DNA of 34,235 nucleotides from Setaria digitata. Its lineage: Eukaryota > Nematoda > Chromadorea > Rhabditida > Setariidae. Within the stretch, counting starts at the first letter, position 1. Each line of letters begins with the position of its first letter. This document shows, in pieces, positions 1-10,600 of the stretch. The translations under genes and the position numbers were made by a program. The DNA lies in the NCBI GenBank assembly GCA_003640385.1, contig RCAB01000600.1:1-34235 (forward strand), read 5' to 3'. Under the pieces are notes generated by a model, which saw only the letters and a list, made by a program, of their open reading frames with translations, was not told the origin of the DNA and searched no databases.

Positions 1-246
1 CTTTCTTGAAAACAAAAATTTACATTTTACTGCTGACATTCATTAAAAGAAATTTTTGGGTATTTTATTATGAATATTAAAATGATTCAAATCTCTGAGA
101 TCTTTTTCTTTTTGAAGGCAAGATCCAATTTTTTCAACATTAAAATTTTGTTTATGAAAATTTTCAAAATTATCAATAAAAATTAATTGGAGATAATTTT
201 TGACATAATATTATGTTATATCCATTGTAATTATACCGTTTTATAG

Positions 247-339
247 GTGGACATCGGTGTTTGCGTTTACGTACTTAAATTAGCTGTAGATATGATCGCA
301 ATTACTAAAATTCATTTAATTTTTATGCTAATAATTTAA
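247..339 (+). CDS. Candidate exon, hydrophobic peptide (orphan)
   Basis: A TTTTATAG acceptor-like sequence is followed by an island with more G and C than its surroundings. One frame stays open for 30 codons to TAA at 337-339 and gives a hydrophobic peptide starting VDIGVCVYVLKLAVDM. A second frame gives the short terminal peptide WTSVFAFTYLN then a stop. No partner exon was found, so strand and frame are uncertain. I do not recognise it. Confidence 0.2.
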   Translation: MDIGVCVYVLKLAVDMIAITKIHLIFMLII

Positions 340-1033
340 TTAGTAATTTTCAATTTTTGAAGCAAATGCAAAGATAGTAAAATAGAAAAATAAATTTTAG
401 TCATTCAAATCATATCATTTCTATCTGTCTATTAAAATTTTCACACTTACTATTTAATCTCAATTTTTCAGAAAAAAAGAAAAAAAAAAAACATTTGATA
501 TGCTGAATTTAGACAACTTGAAGTTATAATCGGAACAATACCAGGAGAATATTTTTTTACAGTTTTCCAATTATTTCATGGATGATATTAGAAATATTCG
601 GACTCTATTGCTGATAAAAAATCTGAACAAATATGAAAATTATTTACTTATTAATATATTAAGAAGTAAATACTTTCGTAAGTAAGTAAATACTGTCTAG
701 TTTTATAAAAAAAAAAATTGCTTTATAAATGAATTTCTAGCATGAATTGTTTGAATAAAATTTGCAATACTTAAAAAAAAAAAGAGTTATCAATTCATTT
801 ATCGATGATATAAATAAGATAAATCTAAGGAAATTTTTGTCCCACACTGTGAATAATGTTGCGGTAAACTTGGACCTGACAAAACCCTTTCTAAGATTAA
901 AAAAAAAGTTTCACGTTGATTTTGTAAGATAGAGAATGTGTAAGAAATGTAACTATTGTGTTTTCTAGTATTTAAAATAAATTCAAATTTTGCTAGTAAT
1001 CCTTTGCGATGGAAGTATGCTTAGTAGGAAAAT

Positions 1034-1131
1034 TCATAATAGCGGAAGGAAACGCGATCTAGTTCTACGAGTACTTATAGCTGATCCGTTTCGATATCTT
1101 GCTTTAAATGACTTTTTTCTTCGATTTCGAG
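1034..1131 (-). CDS. Candidate 3'-terminal exon, strongly basic peptide (orphan)
   Basis: On the minus strand the acceptor ACATTTTCATAG is followed by an open frame of 31 codons after a 2-nt split codon, ending in TGA at 1034-1036. The peptide is very basic, with RNRRKKSFKARYRNG and then TRRTRSRF. The plus strand of the same bases is also open (about 43 codons from an ATG near 1019 to a TAA near 1149), so the strand is not certain. It lies about 0.9 kb beyond the stop of the minus-strand membrane-protein gene and could be the end of another gene. No family recognised. Confidence 0.27.
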
Positions 1132-1589
1132 CTATGAAAATGTTTTAATTTCAATATAATTTTGCAAGGATTCTGTGTTGCAGATGCATAAAGGTCAAAC
1201 TTTGCCATGTTGATTTCAACTGAATAATTATTTGTAATTTAATTTACAAATATTTTACTATTGCAATAATTGCAATTTTATCATGCAACTCGGAATATTT
1301 AGATTATATTGGAAGCGACAAAGACAGCCGAAAATATTAGTGAACTATATTTCATTTCACTCTTGCAACAGTATATTTCGACTCTAAAATTTTAAACTAG
1401 CAATTTCGAGATAAATTACACTTATATTCTGAAATACAAGTGTAAAGCTTGAGTTGATTTGTTCTAAACTGCATATGCGATGGCAACTGTTCAAATTAGA
1501 TATAGTAGTGATCTTTGTCTACTATGAAATATATTATGGATCATATTTTTGTGGAGTTTAAAATATTCCAGTGATTTCTAATTTTTCAG

Positions 1590-1624
1590 TAAGACCTGAA
1601 GGACAAAGACATTTCTGGAGAAGA
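1590..1624 (+). CDS. Candidate 35-nt micro-exon with strong splice sites
   Basis: ATTTTTCAG precedes this segment and GTGAGT follows it: near-ideal acceptor and donor. Only one frame is open: a 2-nt split codon then RPEGQRHFWRR, ending on a codon boundary. Partner exons were not found on the plus strand. Chance pairing of good splice sites is possible in a sequence this size. Confidence 0.3.
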
Positions 1625-2064
1625 GTGAGTTGAAATGAATTTCACTGTAGTTTGGATGATGCTACAACTTTTTTCGAGAATTTGTCGACATTTTTGTATT
1701 TTTCATTTGTTGATGACATTTTGGTATTTCCACTCCTATTTTCTTCTTCCAAATGTCAAATGTCTCATTTCTTACATTAAAACTTTTGAGACACAATCTT
1801 CTAATGAGTTTTTTTTCTATTCAGACTAATTTGTGCCTCACTAATAAAGTCGCATTTTGCTGCTTGATATTATTTTATAATATTTATGCATGAAATGACA
1901 TACATTCATTGACAGCAGTAAAATATCTTTCTTGTTGCAAGTGGCAAATTTTGTTTGGATTATTTGTTTGCAGTAAATGAATAAAAAAATTTTTACATAC
2001 AATTTGATATTAAGTAATTATGAAATATCAAATATGTGCTATAACAGGTGAATTAAAAACTATC

Positions 2065-4904
2065 TTATACTACGGTAGGCTTCATTGTCATACCGCTTCC
2101 ATTCACAAACGGTAAGAATTCTTCATCACCGCTTCGTTGATCAATTTGTCTCTTGATATGCTTATATTGAGCATGTAAAATAGATCCTTCCAATATAAAT
2201 ATCGTCAAAAATGCGGTCATTGCAATACTTTGTAATCCTAAATAAGTTGATGTCGAGAGTCTTTCTGCAAATTATTTCATTATTTTAGTATCAAATTACC
2301 AAAATATTTTCCATATTTCGCATGATGCATTTTATATTAGAAACTTATTTGTGGTTAAATTATTCACTAAATGATAATATAATTATTAATACTAGCCGTG
2401 GCAGTGATGTCAACAACTATTTCTTCCTGAACAAACTTATATTTATCACCATTAATAATCATATTTATACAGCATTCATTAGTAGATCTGCATTTTTATT
2501 AAACAAGCTTTACTAACTATATTTATCTAGTCAGCGAATATTTTTATTATCTATCATAATTACTAAAGTAAATGTTATCTAACAGTCAGATGATTTGAAG
2601 TGATGTGACGATATTTAGAGAAACGAAAATTAGCAGAATTATATTACTGATTGGACTTTCAAGTTGAATAAGGAAAAATTTTGATAATATAAAAGCAAGC
2701 CATGTGAAGATCGTCACGATACCAATTATTAATATCATTATGACCTGAAGTTTTGGAAACTTCTTGTTGATAACAAAAAAAATGTAAGCATTATCAGTGG
2801 TTAGAAATGTTAACTTTATCAATGTATCATCACACAGGAAAAACTATTCCTGCATATTCAAAATTGCGCTGTATCAATTGCTCTTGAATTTAAATTTGTA
2901 AGTGCGCAAGCTTGCAAAAGTAAATATTTTAGATTTGCTTTTTGACATGGATTTGCATGTTAGGATATAATTGATGAATAATTTCAATTTGCCTAACAAT
3001 AATTAAAATTTCTTATTATTGTTTATCATACAATAGAGAGTGAGTGATATAGCAGAGATAGTTTTAATACTCTTAAAATTTGGCTTTTCTCAAGGGTTAC
3101 ACCACTCAGTTCTCGATGGTACAATCATTAGTATAATAGGTTTTTTTTTTTTTTTTACCAAAATTTTCCTTTTTAAAAAATTTTTTCCCTTGTCATATTG
3201 AATTGCTTTTTCTTTTAAAATTCTCTTTTTTCAAAACGATGTTTTATGTGGTCAGTGTGAGCAAATATTTCAAAAATTTTCACAATGTTGCAAAAAAAAT
3301 TCGCATTCAAATATCTTTTGCAGAAAATTTTCTAAAAATTTTGACTGTAAAAATTTCTTTTTAAAATAAAAAATTAAACATAGCAGTTTTTCTGCTTCAA
3401 TTGTCGCTTTCTCAATTCTCCAAAAAACTTCAATTAAATTCGATCGAATCTTGGGAACAGAACTAATTTAATTGCAAAATTAAGAAGAAATATCCCGAGT
3501 TTTTTTTTTTTTATTTTTCCCAAATTTAATTTGACATCTAAAAAAAAAAAAAACAAATTTCTTTTGAAACAAGAAAAAAACCACCATTTTTTTCCACTTC
3601 TTTTTCTGATTTGTGAAAATTAATTAAATTTAATTAAATGATGTATAACAGACATACTTTGGCAACAATCCTTGGTATCATCAATTTATCCGATCCAATT
3701 ACAATACCAAAATAAAATAGTATTGATAAAATGGCAAGCATCAACTGCGTTATACCAAATGGTACAAAAATTATTTCAGTTGTTGCTAATTTGAATAAAA
3801 ATCCACAAATGAGTAAATGGATGAGAATATCACCGAGAACTGCTAATTTGCAACAAATCTGTAAATATATTTAAAAAAAAAAAAATTATTACTTGTAAAT
3901 TAATTTACCTATTCATCAACAAATCTACTAATATATTATTTATTTAATTATCAACAACTTATAAAACATATTTATCACACACTGTAATTATATTTACCAT
4001 TCTTACTTACAAACAAATTTCAAGGAATATTTCTAATTACCTGTTAATTACATTTACCAATGAGTCTATATTTTCAATTATTTATAGACATTTTATCCAT
4101 TCTCTATTAGCAAATCTAGACTTATTAATTATGCTGATGATATTAATCACTATGCTGATATCATTGATCACTTATTTTTCAATAAATCTATGACTATATT
4201 AATATTTTTTGTCATACATTATCATTATTTACCATCCTTTTCTTACTTATTTAGCAGCATAGTTTATAATAAATAATAATAGTTTCAATGACAATGATAG
4301 TGGTAATCATGAAACAATCATATTTAACCTCAAAATGGTCAAATAATTCTTAACACTGGCGATGTAAGCAAAAATTAAGTATTGTTCTTGACAAATTAGA
4401 AATTACTTTATGCTAATGACGTCACTGTTTCATTATTTAGATCTTGCTTGTCACTTGATTTATACTTGCTTTTAGAATGATTCATAATTAGTTGCTAGTT
4501 TATGCTCACTTATCAGTTTGGCTTATATTTCAAACTTTCTAAGTTAGCTCCATTGAAAAGTTAGTTTATTTATATTTTTCAACCTAATTTTATTTCTTAG
4601 TTTGCAAATTAACTTATAAACCATACTTCTTAAATAAGTCCATAACGCTTTGTAAAATTATGCTTGTTTACGAAATGGTGCATATTTTTTAGATATAAAC
4701 TTCATCATTAGTTTTTATGAAATCATGTTATGCATTTGGAATATTCTGTATCAAATAATTTTCAACAATCAAATACATGTAATTTTTTAAAAAGCAAAAT
4801 AAAAGATTTATTTTTTAAGTAAATTTTAGTAATTAAATTAATTAATAACTTACATGTAATGGTATTAATCGAAAGCAATATCGACGTTCATACTCATATT
4901 CCAT
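2065..4904 (-). CDS. Four-transmembrane protein, 182 aa, four exons
   Basis: Exons in transcript order are 4904-4854, 3858-3658, 2744-2648 and 2264-2065 (549 nt with TAA). The reading phases agree at every junction: 0, 0, 1. Donors include CAT|GTAAGT, AAA|GTATGT and A|GTAATA; acceptors include TTTACAG and TTTGCAG. The start is the ATG in MEYEYERRYCFRLIPLH, the first exon's only in-frame ATG. Membrane segments fall near residues 19-41, 50-72, 85-105 and 124-146. Both ends are therefore predicted on the same side, and a tail of about 36 residues (from HAQYKHIKRQ) ends in TVV, which fits a class I PDZ-ligand pattern. The layout resembles tetraspan families such as MARVEL or LAPTM4-like proteins, but I see no signature that decides, so no function is assigned. 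The least certain junction is the exon 3 donor, where the open frame runs on past the chosen GTAATA. Confidence 0.72.
4131..4172. repeat. 21-bp tandem duplication in intron 1
   Basis: Two adjacent 21-bp copies start ATGCTGAT and end ATCACT (4131-4151 and 4152-4172), differing at four positions. They lie inside intron 1 of the membrane-protein gene. Confidence 0.6.
4417..4424. promoter_or_regulatory. Perfect CRE palindrome TGACGTCA
   Basis: The eight bases TGACGTCA form the full cAMP-response/CREB-ATF palindrome. It sits in intron 1 of the minus-strand membrane-protein gene, about 0.5 kb downstream of its start codon. An intronic enhancer role is inference; a single 8-mer can occur by chance. 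Confidence 0.3.
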
Positions 4905-5667
4905 ACCAGTATTTTATAATATTAGAAATTTATAATTATCTGAAAAAATTTGTTATCGATTATTCACCATCACAATAAATCAAGAGATTGAAATCATTTA
5001 ATAGCTAAATAAATTAGGTAATTAGTGGCAATTTTAATTTTTGTCCTTCTTTTCAACACTTTTTTTGATAGGAAACGATTTGAAATTAATTGAGAAATAA
5101 AGATGTTTGCTACTAGTTCATTTTTAGCAATTATCAAACAAAAATTAAGTAACATTTTAAGCAAAAGTTAAGGAAAAAAGAAAACATTAGTCAAGTAAGC
5201 TATTTATGGATATTTGGAAATGAAATGATCGTACTGCTTAGCAGTCATGCAAAGATAATGAGATGTTGGGCTTAGGCTTATTTCGAAGCTTGGTTCAGTT
5301 AAAATTAAACTTCTATTTTGATACTTCTTTTTATATCTGATAATTAATAAGCAAAAATTAAAGTTTTATTTACAAAAAATTTAGCTAATATTTCATCTAC
5401 TAAAAAATACCACACCACCCCTTGTTCCCACTAAAAATTGTAAAAAAAAAGAGGTTCGTTCTTTTTTGATTATTATTATTGTTATTTCTTTCTTTTTCAA
5501 TCTTTAAACCTCTTCTTTTCTGACAGAATGCATCCAAAATTATTATTAATTATCAAAAAAATTGATATTGACTGATAATAATGATAAAATAAGATATAAA
5601 AGAGCAAAGAAGAAAATAATTGCTGCTGAAATATCGTTCCTAAAACTAAAGCAATCAGCTGTAGCCA

Positions 5668-5671
<4 letters not shown>

Positions 5672-5707
<36 letters not shown>
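5672..5707. repeat. (AT)18 dinucleotide microsatellite
   Basis: Thirty-six bases of uninterrupted AT repeat between 'ccaata' and 'gcc'. Confidence 0.95.
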
Positions 5708-5710
<3 letters not shown>

Positions 5711-6399
5711 AGAAAGTGCAGTTCCGAAATTTCTTGAAAGTTTGCTCCAAAACAATTTATTACTATTTAAACGAGAGATCGATTTAGCAACAACAAAAAA
5801 AAAACAAAAAAAAAAAATTAAATAAGAAATAAAATGAAATGAAAGAAAGGAGAAAAGAAAGAGGAACAGCTATTAGAAAAAGTAGAAATATCTTTCAAAA
5901 AAAAAAGAACTTCCCATTAATTCTCTAAACAATGTCTTAATTAACCAATCATAATTATTGAGTGATTCAGAGAAGAAAGAATGCAACAAAAATTCAGTTT
6001 AATTTTTTTTTTTTTTTTTTAGAAATGACGATGAAACAATTTCCAATAATTTCTCATTCATGATCGATTAAATTTACCTTTTCTAATTTTTACTATTATT
6101 TCAATTTTCAATTTCTATCATGTTTCAGCATAGTGCTTTTTGATAATTAATCGAAATTATGATACTTTTCTTTTTTTTACCATTCTTAGTAAATATTATA
6201 TTATTTTTAGGTAAATAATACTCCTTTTCTCAGATTTTTTTTCTTGTCAAAATAAGATATTTGTTTCAGAACAAAAAAAAAAAAAAAGAAAGAAAAAAAA
6301 TTAAATGAACTAGCTTAGACTTATATCTAGATCGGATAAGCAACATCTTAAGAAATGGATGAACAAATCCCTTTGAAAGAGAACGGAATGGACATACCT

Positions 6400-6587
6400 A
6401 ATAAACTAGCATTAGGTATTTCCATAAACCGACTAGATATTTTTTATGGGACGAATAAACTAACATTAGATATTTTAATAAAAAGAATAAATAGTACATT
6501 ACATATTTCCATAAACTTGATAAACTGATGATAGACTTTTTTTCTTTTTAAACTAGATAATCTAGCGCTAGAAATTTCTGCAAATCA
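6400..6587. repeat. Degenerate tandem repeat, unit about 32 bp
   Basis: Units begin with variants of AATAAACTAGCATTAG followed by TATTTCCATAAAC. Starts are near 6400, 6454, 6486 and 6520, with a poorer copy to about 6587. A 22-bp insertion (ACTAGATATTTTTTATGGG...) follows the first unit. Successive units keep the order 'ataaact-attag-atatttccataaac' but differ by many substitutions, so this is an old array. Confidence 0.55.
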
Positions 6588-7651
6588 AAAAAAAAAAAAA
6601 ATTTATTAATTCAATATTTTAATTAATTTTTTTTTTTGTCTATTTTTAGGTGCAAATAAAAATAGAAAATCCAATCAAAGAGAAAAAATAAAAATAAAAA
6701 TAAAAAAAAGAATAAAATGTGTCAAAGGATTTCATTAGCCAAGAAATGTTAACCTTTTTCATTTTTTTCTTTTTTTTTTTAAATAAATTTTTTCAGTTGT
6801 GCAAGCATTGATAAATCAATTCGACTGCTTTATTTCAAACTTCAAATTTAATTAATTGATTTAAAAAAAAAAAAAAACAAAAATAAAGGAAAGTCTGCTT
6901 TTTTATAAAAATTTTAAAAGACCCCATAAAACTTAAAACTTATAACAGAAAGATAGCTCATTGAATTTAAAATTCAGTGTGAAAAATAAAAGAAAAAAAG
7001 AACAATTTCCTCTAGTAATTGGACACCAGCTTAATGAAATCTTTTATTTCCATTTTCGCTACGCTAGACTAAAATATGAGCGATAAGCAATTGCTGTGAA
7101 TAAATTTTTTTTTCTCTAGAAACATTGATTAATTTCAATTCCAAAATATTATTTCTACTCATCGTCAAATATTTCAAAGCAAAATTAAAACAAAAAAAAA
7201 AAGCGAAATTAATGCTGCAAGGATCTAGCACCTGTTCGTTTACTCGTAAAAATAAAATATAAGCTGCTAATACAAAAAAAAAAAGGAAGTTTAAATAAGG
7301 AAGCTATGTGAGAATTAAAATTTATTACCTGAATTGTTATACGACAATAATTTCGTTAAAAATTTCTTACTTTTAACAAATTTTCATCACAAATATTTCG
7401 CACAGAAACACATTCAAATTTGTTACTTAAAATATTATAATGTGAAAAAGAAATTCGTTCAAAACAGTAAATTTAGCAACGAGCAGTAAAAAGCTTAGTA
7501 AAATTAAGCTTTAAAAAAAAAAAAGGCAAAAATTAAGCCTTACTTAATATGAAATCATATCAGAAACAAATAAAAATCATTTCGATAAATGGAAAACAAA
7601 AATTTGGAAATTTATTATAATTAATATTTTATTAAACGAACAATACATTGT

Positions 7652-10600
7652 TTATTTTTGCGTAGTTTCTTCAGCGATCATTTCTTTGGCTTCAAGATGT
7701 AATTGTACATTAGCTGAAAAACAAAATAATAATCATCAATTTTCTGTTCAAGTGATAAATCCAGTTTAAATCATAATTTTAGTTCAAAAGTGATAATAAA
7801 CTACTTATGCAACGGATGATAATTAAATTCAAAAAATTTTAATGCAATCATTTTTAGTTGACTGTTCAACTAACAATGGCAGCACACAAAATGTTCGAAA
7901 AAGAATGAATGAATGCTCAATTCTGTTTTTTAATTTATTTAAATATCATTGAACTTTTCAAATGCTGTAAGAAATTTCACAATTTTACAGCCAAAATTAC
8001 TACTTTCTTTTTTTTTTTCCTTTTTTTTTTTTTTTTTTTGTTATTTTGTCATTAGTATTACTATTATTACGTTTCTTTTTCTTTTTTTTTTCCACCATAA
8101 TTGTTATTATTTATTTTAAATTCTCATAACGCAGACTTTCCTATAAATTTAAATCTTAAAAAAAAAAAAAAAAAAAAACTATTTTGCATTATAAAAACTT
8201 ATAACATTACACATATCGTCTAAATTACTGGATATTTCTTCCAATTCTTTCCCCTGATGTGTTCGGCCAATTTCTGAAGTTGAGGTTGCGCTCATTTCTG
8301 GAAAGAAATGAAACTAATCCAAATTTGCAGTAGGAAAATCTGTAAAATTTACAATGAATTAATCCAATATTGCATATAATTTATGATAACCGCACATATT
8401 AAATGAAAATAATTTGATGAAATTATAAATTTTCATTAAATTTAACCAAAAGCATTTTTTTTTTCTTTTTAAAGCTACAAAATACTTCAGAACCAAATGA
8501 ATTATTAAATTATTATTGCTTATTACAAGGAATTACAAATCACTTTTTCCTTTCTTTGAAAACAAAGATAAAAAAAAAACAACGATTAAATTATCATTTA
8601 GTTGCAAATTTTTATTTAATAAGAAAGAGAAACAAAATAAATTTCACTTCATTTTCAAGTAGCTGCAATTAACGAAATTATCATTTTCGTTAGTTTAAAC
8701 AACTATAATTAATTGTTATTCTAAAATTATTATTTATTATTCTAAATTACTAAATAACAATTATTACACTAAATGGTCAAAAATTTTATATCGAGTTGAA
8801 AATATTTTTCCATTTCAATTACTTTTTAAAAAAGTCAAATATTAAGAACAATTTCGGTCAATTAAATATGTGGAATATTATTTTAAATTCAAAATAATAT
8901 TAATAAATGGATAACAATTTTTGTCGTAAAAAATTCACGCATAAAAAATTACTGTTCATAAAGTATTAGCATCAAAACCGAATTATAAATTCTTTTACTT
9001 TTTCTTTTCCACTAAATCTTTCCTCTGCCACTAGAGTACTTAATTATTCAATGATTTTTGTCTTATTTTAATTGAGACAAATAGTTTCATGTGGATTTTT
9101 AATAAGAAAATTTTAAATTTTCTTAAAAAAATTTACTGCATTACATTATTCGATGAGATTCTTTCAAATAAAATGCTTAAATTTATTTTTATTCTTGTTT
9201 AAATTAATTAACATTAAAAAATATTAGTGATTTATGAAGTGTTTTAGCATTCCAGGTAAAACAATTAATAAAGTTTTTGCTGGACAAATTTTGCTTCAGC
9301 GTTTTGCTGAAAGTTTTTTTAAAACTTCTCAACTTTTGTTCTCATCATTTCATGTAAAAGTGTTTATTATTCGAGATAAAATTGTTCACAACAGAAAGAA
9401 ACTCAGTTACAACAATTGCTGCTTTCTGCTAATTGGTAATTTTATATTTGATTATATTCATTTCTTGCTCCAATCACTTTAACCATTTTAACTGGCTGCT
9501 AATTGTTTACATCGTTTGATTTTGATATTATTTTTCTCTATTTTAATTATTGTTTATAGATAGATCATTTATTATTTCTGTTAAAAGAAAATTTCACATT
9601 AATTAAACACATTTGTTTGCATGTTAATTTGTAGAAACTTTTCAGAAATATTACAATTTTATCAATTTTTGCTATAATTTTATTATCGAGAAGTGATATA
9701 ATTTTATTCATTTATAAATGATATCATTTCATTTGTCAGGATTTATTTGATATAATTTTCTTGAATTATTTGCTCACTCATTCAAATCATATTTTCTAAA
9801 ATTTTTCATTGTTCATGCAATTAGAAAACTGGAAATATTTGTGATTATTCAAATGCTTCGAGGAAATTCGTCTTTAACCTCTTATTAATATTTTGTTTGA
9901 ATTTTACACAATTTAAATGATGATATAAGTAAAATTTTGGTTAACATTAACAATCAATGGAAATAATTTTTCTTTTTTAATTTAGTTTAATTTATCATCG
10001 TCGATAATTTTCTCTAAATATTTTTGCCTTCATTTATTCACTAATATTATTTCCCTTCTCAAACCTTTGCTTTCAATAATATTTATGCAATGATTAGAAT
10101 TTAATTTTAGTGTTATTGAAACGTATGAAAGAAATTCATTTACTGCTCAACTGTTTATTTTTTTTTTTTCAAACTTTTTAATTTATATTTTACTAGCGCT
10201 TCCTCTTCAAAAAGTGCTAATTTTAACAGTATTTAAGATTTAAATTTATAAACAGCTTTGCTAATTAAACTCTAATAAAAAAAATTCGTCAAATATATTG
10301 CAAATCATTTCACATCGCTTTCTACTGAAATGAAATCTAACTTAACAAACTAAATTAATTAAAAAAAAAAGCACATCTGCTAAAATTACTGAAAAAAGTT
10401 TTCATATTAAAATTTTAAAACCATATTCTTATGTTATTTCCAAATTTAAATCCCATTCACTATAATACAAGAAATTCATTCTTTAATTAAATTTCTCAAA
10501 CTAATACCTCCTTACACTTCCTACGCTTCCATCATACAATTTAGTAATTGTTAGGCGTGGAATGATGCTAATCTATGGCTAGCTAATGCGTCATATAAGA

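Larger units (their letters stand above)
1..2064. other. AT-rich stretch with no complete gene; three orphan exon candidates
   Basis: Long A and T runs and no extended open frame. Three short GC-richer islands with splice-like edges (247-339, 1034-1131, 1590-1624) are listed separately. They lie on both strands and could not be joined into a gene. The short open frame at 1635-1829 reads as hydrophobic low-complexity peptide and I do not call it a gene. Confidence 0.5.
4905..7651. other. Intergenic AT-rich region upstream of the membrane-protein gene
   Basis: This lies between the start of the membrane-protein gene and the stop codon of the next minus-strand gene. It contains an AT dinucleotide run (5672-5707), several A or T runs over 12 bases and the degenerate 32-bp repeat at 6400-6587. 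Opposite-strand open frames around 5546-5825 are created by the AT repeat and flanking A-rich sequence, so I do not call them genes. The promoter of the membrane-protein gene should lie here, but I see no defining motif. Confidence 0.5.

Noticed and set aside
9234..9482. Plus-strand open frame of 82 codons in an intron
   Set aside because: No promoter, splice or domain support, and AT-rich codon use like the surrounding intron. Kept only as a note.
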